A stretch of 64,000 bases of DNA from JANQEU01 sp965601455 (GCA_965601455.1 OZ271831.1:2976001-3040000); one strand, 5' to 3'. Shown: positions 45,699 to 55,498, counted from the first letter of the stretch. Program-made: numbers and translations. The notes: generated from the letters alone by a model not told the origin.

Positions 45699-45882
45699 AT
45701 AAACAAATCTTCATGTCAAGTATGCGCCACGGAGTGAATACAACATAAATGACGTCAAGTATGAATTTGCATTCGTCAATGAGTTGGAAGTCCTCTATCT
45801 CCACACTGGACCGTGTCCGAAGAAGGCATCAACAATCTGAGTTTTGCACTGGGAAATGATGAGACCATAGAAAGCCACCAAA

Positions 45883-48800
45883 CTATTCTTTGATGATGGT
45901 CCTTGTAAAAGAATCCTCATTGGTGAAGATCATCAAAGTATATACTCCACTTTCAATCTTTGATAAGTCGATTCGCTGCTTTTCTGACCATAGCACATCC
46001 CGTCCGTTCAAATCGTAAATGATGGCCTTTACAAATCCTTCAACATCCGTGATTGTGATATGGGTTTTAAAAGGATTTGGAAAAACAGTCACCTCCTTTG
46101 AGATTTCTACACTAAGAACTTCAGTTACCTCGTCCTGATCATTGACTGTGATTGTTACATCCTGACTGGCACTATTACCTGCACCGTCGGTCGCTGTGAT
46201 ATTCACTGTATAATTCGACTGGGTCTCAAAGTCTGGTGATTCCTTGAATGTCAGAACACCACTACTGGTATTGAAGTCAAAGCTACCCGCATCGGCACCT
46301 CCTATACTGTAAGTCACCGTACCTTCATCTGCTGCTACTGCCGTGTAGATTGTTGTTGTGGTGGCGATGTTTTCATCTACAGATATCGAAGTGCCTGAGG
46401 TAAAAACCGGAGCTACCTCATCCAGATCATTGATTGTAATCATGATATCCTGGCTAGTACTATTATCCGCTTCATCGGTGGCTGTGATAGACACCGTATA
46501 ACTCGACTGCGTCTCAAAATCTGGTAATGCCTTGAAAGTTAAAACACCATTACTCGTATTGAAGTCAAAACTACCCGCATCGGTACCTCCTAAGCTATAG
46601 GTCACCGTACCTTCGTCTGTTGCTACTGCTGTGTAGATCGTTGTTGTCGCGGCTGTGTTTTCATCTACAGATGTAGACGAGTCTGAGGTAAACACCGGGG
46701 CAACCTCATCCAAATCATTGACCGTGATCGTGATATCCTGGCTAGTACTATTGTCCGCTTCATCGGTGGCTGTGATAGACACCTTATAACTCGACTGCGT
46801 CTCGAAGTCTGGTGATACCTTGAAGGTCAAAACACCACTATTTGAATTGAAGTCAAAGCTAGCAGCGTCAGCACCTCCTAAGTCGTAATTCACAGTACCT
46901 GCATCTGTTGCTACTGCCGTATAGATCGTTGTTGTGATGGCAGTGTTTTCATCTACAGATGCCAATGTGCCTGAAGTAAATACTGGGGCTGCCTCATCCA
47001 CCTGATCATTGATCGTGATGGCTACATCCTGGCTAACACTGTTGCCAGCCGCATCTGTCGCCATTATAGACACGATATAGCTTGACTTCGTCTCAAAGTC
47101 TGGTGATGCCTTGAAGGTTAAAAGACCACTACTCGTATTGAAGTCAAAGCTACCAGCATCGGTACCTCCGAGGCTATAGGTCACCGTACTTGCATCTGTC
47201 GCTACTGCCGTATAGATCGTTGTTGTGGTGGCAGTGTTTTCATCCACAGATGCCAACGTGCCTGAGGTAAACACGGGGGCTACCTCGTCCAGGTCATTGA
47301 TCGTGATCGTGACATCCCAACTGGAATTGTTGCCTGCGTGATCTGTAGCTGTGATGGTCACCGTGTAGCTTGACTTTGTCTCAAAGTCTGGTGATGCCTT
47401 GAAGGTTAAAACACCGCTACTCGTATTGAAGTCAAAGCTAGCAGCATCAGTACCACTTAAACTGTAGGTCACCGTGCCTGCATCTGTCGCTAATGCCGTA
47501 TAGATCGTCGTTGTGGTGACAATGTTTTCATTTACAGTTACCGAAGTACCTGAGGTAATCACTGGGGCTAAATCATCCAGATCATTGATCGCGATGCTTA
47601 CATCCTGACTGGCACTGTTGCCTGAATCATCGGAGGCTGTGATAGAAACTATATAGTTTGACTGCGTCTCAAAGTCTGGAGAGGCCTTGAAGGTTAAAAT
47701 ACCACTAGTCGTATTGAAGTCAAAACTTTCAGCATCAGTACCACTTAAACTGTAGGTCACTGTGCCTGCATCTATCGCTAATGCCGTATAGATTGTTGTT
47801 GGGTGACAATGTTTTCATTTACAGTTACCGAAGTGCCTGAGGTAAACACAGGGGCCACTTCATCAAGTTTCCATAATTCTGTTCCGTTAACTCCATCAAA
47901 TGCCCTGAAAAACAAGGTTGAACCGACTGTTGTAAGATTGTTTGGTGAACTGCCGCTACTTCCCGAAAATATATCCTTTGCTAACACGGTCCCCATTTCC
48001 GTTCCGTCTGACCTCCATAATTCCATCCCATTTATCCCATCGAACGCAACGAAAAACAAAGTTGAACCTACTGCTGTTAGCCTTGATGCAGAACTTCCGT
48101 TGCTTCCCGAAAATATATCTTTTACCAACACGGTTCCTGCTTCCGTTCCATCTGATTTCCATAGTTCATTTCCATTGACTCCGTCATCTGCCCTGAAAAA
48201 TAAAGTTGAACCGACTGCTGTAAATAATGCCGGGGAACCGCCATTACTTCCTGCTCGTAAATCTTTCACTTGCACGGTTCCTGCTTCAGTTCCGTCTGAT
48301 TTCCATAATTCCGTTCCACTTACCCCGTCATCCGCCGCGAAATACAAAGTTGAACCTAGTGCTGTCCAATCGAGTGCTGAACTGATGCCGCTTCCAGCAC
48401 TTATGTCTTTCACTAGAACAGTGCCTGCCTCAGTTCCGTCTGATTTCCATAACTCCCTTCCATTAACACCGTTATCTGCGCTGAAAAACAAGCTTGAACC
48501 AACTCCTACAAGACTACGGGGGAAACTGCCGCCGCTTCCCGAAAATATATCTTTTACCAACACGGTTCCTGCTTCTGTTCCGTCTGATTTCCATAATTCC
48601 CTTCCATTTACTCCATCATCCGCCGTGAAAAATAAAGTTGTTCCGACGACTGTAAGATTTTGTGGTGAACCGGAAAGGCTGCCTGTTCGTATATCTTTTA
48701 ATAACACGGTTCCTGCTTCTGTTCCATCTGATTTCCATAATTCTGATAAGTTTTCGTCAAACGCAACGAAAAACAAAGTTGAACCTACTGCTGTTAGCCT

Positions 48801-49229
48801 TGATGGAAAACTTCCGCTGCTTCCCGAAAATATATCTTTTACCAACACGGTTCCTGCTTCCGTTCCATCTGATTTCCATAATTCCGTTCCATTTACCCCG
48901 TCATCCGCCGTGAAATATAAAGATGAACCCATTGCTGTAAGAATATCAGGTGAACTATCGCTACTACCTGTTTGAATATCTTTCACTAACACTGTTCCTG
49001 CTTCCGTTCCGTCTGATTTCCACAGTTCCGTTCCATTTACGCCAACATTGGCACTAAAAAACAAAGTTGAACCCACTGCAGTAAGATTGGATGGAGAACT
49101 ATTGGCACCTCCAGAGGCAATATCAATTAATTCCTGTGCATTTGAGGAAGAGACGGATGTAATAAAAAAACCAATTGCATATAGGAAATGTAGATGGTAT
49201 TGTTTTGGAAATTTCTTGGCACAATTCAT
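45883..49229 (-). pseudogene. Frameshifted surface protein: ELWxxDGT repeats plus cadherin-like repeats plus T9SS sorting domain
   Basis: Two frames, 49229-47778 and 47760-45883, are one gene broken by a one-base deletion near 47801. The signal peptide is at the start (MNCAKKFPKQYHLHFLYAIG...SNA). Eight ELWxxDGT repeats of 48 residues follow, with a ninth partial one, then six cadherin-like repeats of about 97 residues (DEVAPVFTSGT..., FDFNTSSGVLTFKASPDFE...) and a T9SS type A sorting domain (VFPNPFKTHITI). Restoring one base at the break rejoins the reading exactly. The repeats would make an adhesin-like surface protein. As it stands, the secreted part lacks the sorting domain, so a functional protein is unlikely. 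Confidence 0.85.
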
Positions 49230-49532
49230 AGCTACGTTTAAGGTTGGTGGTTTTAGCTGGTTTTATTTTACATGGTAATGCCAAATTATGTAATGGATTT
49301 AAATGTTTCAATAACCATAATTGGGTATTCTCGAACGTGTAAATCTGTCAATGCAGACGTAAGAATCAGCAAAAAATTTTCTCTTCTTTGTTCCTTGCGT
49401 TGGCTATTGTAGAATAAACCAGTTGCCAATTAATTGTTACTTGCCATAAGTGATGGATAATCAGTCCCAATTGCTTTCTACATTGGGAAATAGCGACCAA
49501 TGACCGAGAAGAAACTTGTTTCGCAACAGGAC

Positions 49533-49566
49533 AAAAAAAGGCCCCACGTATCTCTAGAATGGGGCC
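49533..49566 (-). terminator. Rho-independent terminator on the minus strand
   Basis: On the minus strand GGCCCCA, a 13-base loop and TGGGGCC form a perfect seven-pair GC-rich stem, and seven T residues follow at 49539-49533. No minus-strand gene lies upstream of it (49567-49730), so it probably ends a short non-coding transcript. Confidence 0.7.
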
Positions 49567-49720
49567 CACATACTCATGGAGTACGTGTATTTTGAAATAG
49601 AACAACTTATGACGAAATGTCCCTACAGGTGCGGAGTAAAAATTCAACCCTTTTTATTGCAGTTTGTTTCCACTTTGGTCGGTCAATCAAGAAAAATCTC
49701 TAAATTTCCTAGGTACCACA
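49533..49720 (-). ncRNA. Possible minus-strand small RNA
   Basis: The orphan terminator at 49533-49566 implies a transcript starting somewhere between it and the next gene. Just upstream of the terminator a second hairpin exists on the minus strand: CACGTACTC, loop CAT, GAGTATGTG (nine pairs with one G-U, about 49588-49568). No clear TTTG/TAnnTTTG promoter was found, so the 5' end at about 49720 is a placeholder. The RNA would run opposite to the amidohydrolase gene's leader and might be antisense to it. Confidence 0.3.
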
Positions 49721-49730
49721 ACAACCTATT

Positions 49731-52715
49731 ATGTTCCGTAATAATCTTCTCCTACTGATCCCTGCTTTATTCCTAATAACCTGTAAGGGTCCTGACAAAC
49801 CTGAAGAACCTGCTCTAGAACTTGCTGAGTTAACGCTAACAGAAGGAACCAACATGGCAGCCGCCCTATCCCCTGATGGGGACACTCTTGCTTTCGACAT
49901 GCTCGGTCGAATATGGTTAATGCCAGTCTCCGGCGGTGAAGCAAAATCTATTACTGACCCTTTTGGTAATGCCAGACAGCCTTCGTGGTCCCCAGATGGT
50001 GAACAGATTAGTTTTCAAGCTTACTGGGACGGGAACTGGCACATCTATACGGTTAATAAAGATGGCTCTAATCTCAGGCAAATGACATCTGGTGATTTCG
50101 ATCATAGAGAACCTCACTGGTCTCCGGATGGAACCACCCTTACTTTCTCTTCCGATCGAAATGGTACCTACGATATCTGGACCATGCAAATGGCCGGGGA
50201 AATCATCGAACCACTTACTTCTGAACCGGGAAATGATTCCGGACCGGTTTGGTCACCTGATGGTGAAGAAGTTGCATACGTCAGGGAAACCTCCTCGGGG
50301 TTCCAATTAGTCAAACAATCTGCTGATGGAGGAGAACCCATCACCATCTATGAGTCGGAAAGCACGCTATCAGGGGCCTCCTGGTCACCGGACGGTCAAC
50401 AACTATTGGTTAATGAGCATAAAGGGTCGAAAGCTACACTAAGTAGAATAAATGTTAACGATCAATCCGTTATGAATCTTTCTGATCCTGATGAGGATGT
50501 TTTCCCTTTCAGGCATAACTGGACCTCAGACGGCTCACTTATTTATACTGGTTCCGGGAATATCACTCAAATGGGTAATGATGGTGAAAAAAGTACCATT
50601 CCTTTTTCTGTGAAAGTAAGCCTGGACAGAACACCCTATAATCGGAAAAAAAGAGATTTCGACAACACTGATAATCAGATAGTAAAGGGAATCGTTTATC
50701 CGTCTCTGTCTCCAACGGACAAATCAGTTGCATTCGTTGCATTACAGGATCTCTGGGTTAGAAAGGATGACGGAAGCATAGAACAGTTAACGGACGATCC
50801 TTTCGTCCAAATATTCCCAATATGGTCACCAGACGGAAAACAAATAGCTTACTGTTCGGATCAGGATGGATCGTTTGGTATCTGGACCATGGTAATGGAC
50901 AGCAAGAGTAGTTCAAAAGTCATTACTATTGGAAGCAGTGTCTCCGGAATGGCCTGGTCACCTGATGGAAAAAAGATCGCCTACACACAGAGTTTTGGTC
51001 CCAGATATGCTATCCTCAATGTAGTAGATATAGAAACTGGTGAAAAGAAGCAGCTGAGTGCTTTGAGTAGCAGCGCAGGTACCCCAACCTGGTCACCAAA
51101 TGGAGAAATCATAGCGCTCTCCTCCCTGGCACCTTATTCCTCCCGGTACAGGGAAGGAGTAAATAAGATCATGCTTTATGCAGCCGACGGTAGCAGGCAG
51201 CGAGTTCAAACCGCTCCGGATCACTGGTCATTTGGTGTGAGGGGAAATGATGGACCCGTATGGTCAGCAGATGGAAAATATATGGCCCTGGTATCAAAAG
51301 GAAACCTATGGTTACTTCCAGTGGATTCCAATGGGAATGCTTCCGGAGATCCCATACAGTTGACAGAAGAATTGTCAGATGCCCCAACCTGGAGTGGCGA
51401 TTCGAAACAACTGCTATACATGGCCACAAACCAATTGAAGGCCATCAGTATTGCCGATAAGGTGACAGAAAATATGCCTATTGCGCTGAATTGGCAGAGA
51501 AAACATGCGGAAGGCACCACATTGATTCATGCTGGCGGACTGATCGATGCCGTCAGTGATTCCTTGCTAATTGATATGGATATCCTGATTGAGGGTCATC
51601 GAATAGTTGAGGTAGCTCCGCACGATGAGACAAGAGCGGCGGATCGTAAAATTGATGCATCCGATGCTTACGTGATGCCCGGACTTATTGATATTCATGT
51701 GCACGAAGGAAGTGATAATGGTGAGAAGCTTGGAAGGACATGGCTTTCATGGGGAGTTACGACTATACGTATACCCGCTGGCGATCCTTATGACGCTTTA
51801 AACCGTCGGGAAGCAATCCAGTCTGGGAAAGCCATAGGTCCACGAATATACTTTACCGGCAGCCCTATTGACGGTAGCCGAATATTCTATGCGGGTGGTT
51901 CTACGACGACCTCCGAAGCCCAGGTCGATGAGGAGTTGCGTAAAGCCGAACTACTCGATTATGATCTTATTAAGACATACGTACGATTACCCGATTTACT
52001 TCAGCAACGAGTGGTTAAGGGAGCCCATGAGATTGGTATACCGGTCACCTCCCACGAACTTTACCCGGCCGTCGGTTTCAATATTGACGGTGTGGAGCAT
52101 GTAAAAGGGACAAGTAGAAGAGGGTTTTCAGCAAAACTATCTGAGACACGAAGAGCCTACGATGATGTCACTAGCTTGATTGCTCAATCCGGTATGTGGT
52201 TCACTCCCACTACTGCCATTTATTTGGGGTACCAATACGTAATTGCCAGAGATCCGTCGGTCATGGACGACCCCCGCCTACAGGAATTAACGGAATTGCG
52301 CTACCTGGCGAGTATCAGTGCGTCTGCTGATCAAATTAAAAGTGACCAGGAGAATTATGAAAAGCTCTATAAGAATGTGATCCAAATGGTAGCGGACGTC
52401 CATGAAAAAGGTGGACTAGTAGTTGCCGGTACTGATTCTCCAATCATACCACAGGGATTTGGGCTGCATACTGAGTTGGAGAACTATCAGGATGCGGGTC
52501 TGACTCCCTTAGAAGTACTTCGAACGGCAACCATTAATGGCGCGAAAGGACTGAATGCTCAGGACGACCTTGGATCTATTGAAGTGGGCAAACTAGCTGA
52601 TCTGGTTATTGTTACAGCAAACCCATTGGAAGATATCAGGAATGCCAGAAAAACCCGAACGGTAATCAAAAATGGAGAAGTGCATGAATTAGAGATGCTA
52701 ATTAAAGGGGAATAA
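49731..52715 (+). CDS. Amidohydrolase with N-terminal PD40 (TolB-like) propeller, lipoprotein
   Basis: A 994-residue protein. The N-terminus MFRNNLLLLIPALFLITC looks like a lipoprotein signal (cysteine at 18). About ten PD40/TolB-like blades follow (residues 40-590), each with WSPDG-type motifs, then an amidohydrolase domain with IDIHVHEG, SHELYP, GVEHVKG and AGTDSPI metal-site residues and a GKLADLVIVTANPLEDI C-terminal beta-sandwich. It likely hydrolyses a cyclic amide or peptide in the periplasm; the substrate is unknown. The PD40 plus amidohydrolase fusion is seen in many Bacteroidota. It is transcribed alone. Confidence 0.88.
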   Translation: MFRNNLLLLIPALFLITCKGPDKPEEPALELAELTLTEGTNMAAALSPDGDTLAFDMLGRIWLMPVSGGEAKSITDPFGNARQPSWSPDGEQISFQAYWDGNWHIYTVNKDGSNLRQMTSGDFDHREPHWSPDGTTLTFSSDRNGTYDIWTMQMAGEIIEPLTSEPGNDSGPVWSPDGEEVAYVRETSSGFQLVKQSADGGEPITIYESESTLSGASWSPDGQQLLVNEHKGSKATLSRINVNDQSVMNLSDPDEDVFPFRHNWTSDGSLIYTGSGNITQMGNDGEKSTIPFSVKVSLDRTPYNRKKRDFDNTDNQIVKGIVYPSLSPTDKSVAFVALQDLWVRKDDGSIEQLTDDPFVQIFPIWSPDGKQIAYCSDQDGSFGIWTMVMDSKSSSKVITIGSSVSGMAWSPDGKKIAYTQSFGPRYAILNVVDIETGEKKQLSALSSSAGTPTWSPNGEIIALSSLAPYSSRYREGVNKIMLYAADGSRQRVQTAPDHWSFGVRGNDGPVWSADGKYMALVSKGNLWLLPVDSNGNASGDPIQLTEELSDAPTWSGDSKQLLYMATNQLKAISIADKVTENMPIALNWQRKHAEGTTLIHAGGLIDAVSDSLLIDMDILIEGHRIVEVAPHDETRAADRKIDASDAYVMPGLIDIHVHEGSDNGEKLGRTWLSWGVTTIRIPAGDPYDALNRREAIQSGKAIGPRIYFTGSPIDGSRIFYAGGSTTTSEAQVDEELRKAELLDYDLIKTYVRLPDLLQQRVVKGAHEIGIPVTSHELYPAVGFNIDGVEHVKGTSRRGFSAKLSETRRAYDDVTSLIAQSGMWFTPTTAIYLGYQYVIARDPSVMDDPRLQELTELRYLASISASADQIKSDQENYEKLYKNVIQMVADVHEKGGLVVAGTDSPIIPQGFGLHTELENYQDAGLTPLEVLRTATINGAKGLNAQDDLGSIEVGKLADLVIVTANPLEDIRNARKTRTVIKNGEVHELEMLIKGE

Positions 52716-52788
52716 ACAGAAACCTGTAGATTCATAGGACCGCGGTCACTAATCCATTCTTCACCATCTTCGATATTGGTTACATCTA

Positions 52789-53208
52789 TTAAAGAAGTAA
52801 CCAGGCCTTAGCTTTGTCCTCCTCACTAAAGTATTTGACTCGATAAGGAAGTTTATCATCCATAATAGCGCTTAAACTCATCCTGGTGGCATAGTTTTCT
52901 GAGCTAACGAAAGCAAATTTTTTCAGAGAAGTGGTTTCCCAGAACTTATTGACCACATTATCGACATATTTCTTCAACTCGTCATCGAACTCAATGTCGT
53001 GATCGGTGATGTCACACAAAAATCGGGTGAGTTTGAAATCTCTGGTAATGGACATCTTTTTCTCCTGATACTCAATGTATTCCTCATTTGTAACGGAGGG
53101 TTGCGATTTCCAACGTTCTAAATAAAATCCGTTTTCTTCATCAAAGAATAAATCAGCCAATTTGTGCGAGAACACTGGGGTCAGATTAAGGGTAGTATCT
53201 TTTTTCAT
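52789..53208 (-). CDS. STAS/SpoIIAA-like domain protein
   Basis: A 139-residue cytoplasmic protein with the same size and order of strands and helices as the protein at 22818-23243: LKKFAFVSSENYATRMSLSA in the place of GIKRFVSISSDKSVLTQMNV, and a C-terminal EEDKAKAWLLL in place of FESAKRWLKQ. Roles are unknown. It is monocistronic, convergent with the amidohydrolase gene (73 bp between ends). Confidence 0.55.
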   Translation of the reverse strand: MKKDTTLNLTPVFSHKLADLFFDEENGFYLERWKSQPSVTNEEYIEYQEKKMSITRDFKLTRFLCDITDHDIEFDDELKKYVDNVVNKFWETTSLKKFAFVSSENYATRMSLSAIMDDKLPYRVKYFSEEDKAKAWLLL

Positions 53209-53320
53209 GCTGTATTGATTTGGTTCTTACTGTATGAATTTAATAAACATATTTTCTAAATGTTAGTAAATAACTGTTTATAAAAATCAGGATACTATTA
53301 CGTTAGAACCCTGTCCGGCT

Positions 53321-54094
53321 TTAGTTCTTGGAGAACTGATTACTGAATGAGTAAACTAAGCTGATGTTCCAGGTTAAGTTATCTGTTGGAAGCTCAGAGT
53401 CCAGTTCGATGTTAAACATGGACATAATTGAAATCGGAAAATCTAAATGTCTCAACGAAAATCCCTGGGCGGTGTATATCCCCTTTTCCTCATCTATTTT
53501 TAAAAAGTACAATTGTGGGTTCCAGTTGAACGCAATCTTCTTTGTCAGCATCAGGTTGGTAAATGCACCATTCAATGCAATGAAGTTGGAATGATTTAAT
53601 TGCTCTGCTCTTTCCAAACCAATTCCGTGTAGATAGAATATTCCTACTCCGACTTTATTAGTTAACTGTTTATGAACGGTCAGATCAAACGGCAAAAATC
53701 GTTGAGCAAGAATCTTATCATAGTTCACATTTCCCGATTGAGCTGCCTCATATGTAAAAGCCAGTGCTGGAAATTGGGTTCCTACTCGTAGCATGAAGGT
53801 CTCTCTTTTGATTATTTTATACCGCCAAAAGCCGAGGATTGACCAGGGTCTCATTCCATCCAGGTCAAATCGAAACTGAGGTTCAAAAGTGAATCGATCT
53901 CCCCCCATATTGAAATTTGCGATCGTCGCAGGTTTACCCAAACTAAAAGTAGGTATAAAAGAAAATCCATTATTTGTTACTTCCACACTCCCATCAAAAT
54001 GATAGGTCTTCAGTGTATCCGTAGATTGTGCCTGTGATCCATATAAGGAAAGGCAGAATAAAGTCAGAATTATAAGGTTGGTTGGTTGACCCAT
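53321..54094 (-). CDS. Outer-membrane beta-barrel-like protein
   Basis: A 257-residue exported protein; the ATG at 54094 gives a signal peptide (MGQPTNLIILTLFCLSLYGSQAQ) and removes six extra residues. The rest alternates hydrophobic and polar residues with aromatic ends of strands (FTFEPQFRFDL, WRYKIIKRETFMLRVGT, LTWNISLVYSFSNQF), ending in F-S-K-N after an aromatic strand, as outer-membrane barrels do. No family was recognised. Confidence 0.6.
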   Translation of the reverse strand: MGQPTNLIILTLFCLSLYGSQAQSTDTLKTYHFDGSVEVTNNGFSFIPTFSLGKPATIANFNMGGDRFTFEPQFRFDLDGMRPWSILGFWRYKIIKRETFMLRVGTQFPALAFTYEAAQSGNVNYDKILAQRFLPFDLTVHKQLTNKVGVGIFYLHGIGLERAEQLNHSNFIALNGAFTNLMLTKKIAFNWNPQLYFLKIDEEKGIYTAQGFSLRHLDFPISIMSMFNIELDSELPTDNLTWNISLVYSFSNQFSKN

Positions 54095-54196
54095 GTCAGA
54101 GATGCAAATCAAACCAAATCCGAAGAAAAAAGATAGGGTCTTCCCTGATCGGTATATTCAAATCAATTTATACTGCCTCAGAAAGTGTTAGTTAGG

Positions 54197-54231
54197 GCTC
54201 AAACCGCCATATATTTATTAGCGGTTTGAGC
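54197..54231 (-). terminator. Strong hairpin between two minus-strand genes, possible terminator
   Basis: GCTCAAACCGC (54197-54207) pairs perfectly over 11 bases with GCGGTTTGAGC (54221-54231), loop 13 bases. It starts 10 bp after the stop of the 54242-55003 gene. No T run follows on either strand, so it may end transcription by another means or stabilise the mRNA end. Confidence 0.45.
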
Positions 54232-54241
54232 GTTGTTAAAA

Positions 54242-55003
54242 CTATTTCGTGGGAGAAGTGGCAAAATAGGACTCCACATCAAGGTTAGCTGCAAACTCCT
54301 GGTATTCGGTTGTTCCAAAAATCGGTTGCGCCGCTGCCTGGAATTTCTCAACATCTTCCCAAACAATGATTACTGCCTGGGTATTTTCAGCAAGACTAGG
54401 GATCCCCTGTTCACTTAATTTATATACTTTGAATTCACGGGAAAACTTGTATCCCTCATAATTGTCGAGAGAATTAAAAAAGGTGTTCCTTTTCTCCCCG
54501 AATGCATTGGGCACCTTGCCCTTTCTGATGGCAAACTCCACAACGGTTCCTTCTTCCTTTATCGAATTCATATCGAAAGACTCACCATCTATTGGCTCCA
54601 AAAGGGCGTATGCTAGCTGATTGAAACTTGAGAAGTAGTCAATGGCTACCTGCTGCGGCATCAATCGTGAAGCTGCCTCGCCAAAGCCCCCCATAGAATT
54701 CCAGTGCGTCATTCCAATCAAGACCCTCTCTAAGTCCATATCAGGGACGACGGTAAAAAAGGGCTGCCACTTACCTTCATTCAAGGTGGCATCTTCTCCT
54801 CCTAATACTTCCACGAAGTTCTTTCTTGTTTCCAGGAATGCATCATGTTGGCCCTCCTTGGATTGATTAATAGCTATTTCGTAAATTGATTTCATGTCTT
54901 GATCTAATGTTTGAATTTCTGTTTGATGCTTGAAGATGAAACCTCCAATCCCGATGGATAAGGGAATCATCAATGCGAGGAATATTTTCGTTTTTGTTTT
55001 CAT
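54242..55003 (-). CDS. Exported hypothetical protein controlled by the divergent HxlR regulator
   Basis: A 253-residue protein with a signal anchor (MKTKTKIFLALMIPLSIGIGGFIF). The mature part seems to have two related halves, each with an AINQSKEGQHDAFLETRKNF / FAIRKGKVPNAFGEKRNTFF-like stretch and a later aromatic segment (THWNSMGGFGEAA / VIIVWEDVEKFQAAA), which suggests two ABM-type dimeric alpha/beta-barrel (ferredoxin-like) repeats. No catalytic residues are recognised. It diverges from the HxlR-type regulator gene, with palindromes between them, so regulation by that protein is likely. Confidence 0.6.
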   Translation of the reverse strand: MKTKTKIFLALMIPLSIGIGGFIFKHQTEIQTLDQDMKSIYEIAINQSKEGQHDAFLETRKNFVEVLGGEDATLNEGKWQPFFTVVPDMDLERVLIGMTHWNSMGGFGEAASRLMPQQVAIDYFSSFNQLAYALLEPIDGESFDMNSIKEEGTVVEFAIRKGKVPNAFGEKRNTFFNSLDNYEGYKFSREFKVYKLSEQGIPSLAENTQAVIIVWEDVEKFQAAAQPIFGTTEYQEFAANLDVESYFATSPTK

Positions 55004-55069
55004 TTCATTGGTTTTAATAGTGTAAAAATTTATGATTGTATACTGAATATCAAGTAGTTACAGTTATGA

Positions 55070-55108
55070 AACCTAGTCACCTTTAGGTTACCATTACTGA
55101 TCATCAGT
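55070..55108. promoter_or_regulatory. Palindromes in the divergent HxlR intergenic region
   Basis: AACCTA, 8 bases, TAGGTT (55070-55089) and ACTGATCATCAGT (55096-55108, perfect six-base arms around one C) lie between the two divergent genes. One of them may be the operator of the HxlR-type protein, which would control both its own gene and the exported protein gene. Confidence 0.4.
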
Positions 55109-55117
55109 GCGTTATAA

Positions 55118-55498
55118 ATGGAAAAAATTGAAATAAAATCGGAGCGCTTTGACAACATGGTTGAGCAGTTAGAAAAATACGGTGGTTGTCCCGTGAGTTC
55201 AACACTCAAGGTGTTTGGAGGCAAATGGAAGCCTCTCATTCTCTATTTTATCTCTGTGGATGTAAATAGGTTTGGTCAGTTACAGCGGATGATTCCTGGA
55301 TGTAGCAAGAAGATGATGACCACGCAGCTTCGGGAGTTGGAAAAAGATGGACTTGTTGACCGAGAAGTATTTGCTGAAGTTCCACCGAAAGTGATTTATA
55401 CGCTAACTGAAAAAGGAGAAAGTTTGAGACCTATATTCCGTGAGCTGAGTCGATGGGGAATTGAGAATATATTGGAACCTAAGTTGCAAAAGGTTTAA
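55118..55498 (+). CDS. HxlR-family winged-helix regulator
   Basis: A 126-residue regulator with the HxlR core: CPVSSTLKVFGGKWKPLILYFI, FGQLQRMIPGCSKKMMTTQLRELEKDGLVDREV and a C-terminal YTLTEKGESLRP. A cysteine at the start of the core (GGCPVS) is the redox- or aldehyde-sensing residue in several HxlR/YodB proteins; sensing is therefore possible. It diverges from the exported protein gene at 54242 with about 114 bp between starts. The alpha/beta hydrolase gene follows 57 bp downstream. Confidence 0.9.
   Translation: MEKIEIKSERFDNMVEQLEKYGGCPVSSTLKVFGGKWKPLILYFISVDVNRFGQLQRMIPGCSKKMMTTQLRELEKDGLVDREVFAEVPPKVIYTLTEKGESLRPIFRELSRWGIENILEPKLQKV

Larger units (their letters stand above)
49230..49730. 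other. Gap of about 500 bp with no protein-coding gene
   Basis: No convincing ORF is found on either strand, and the base composition is not unusual. Two hairpins are present near 49540-49590, the first a minus-strand terminator, so a small RNA is possible. The gap separates the frameshifted repeat gene from the divergent amidohydrolase gene. No other hairpin or repeat was noticed. Confidence 0.6.

Noticed and set aside
47803..48975. Long plus-strand ORF of 390 codons opposite the ELWxxDGT repeats
   Set aside because: It is the antisense reading of the 144-bp repeat array; repetition keeps stops out of the frame. It has no signal, family motif or start context.
45883..49229. Regularly spaced repeats resembling a CRISPR array
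   Set aside because: The units are 144 and about 291 bp, are in frame and encode ELWxxDGT and cadherin-like domains; there are no short spacers.
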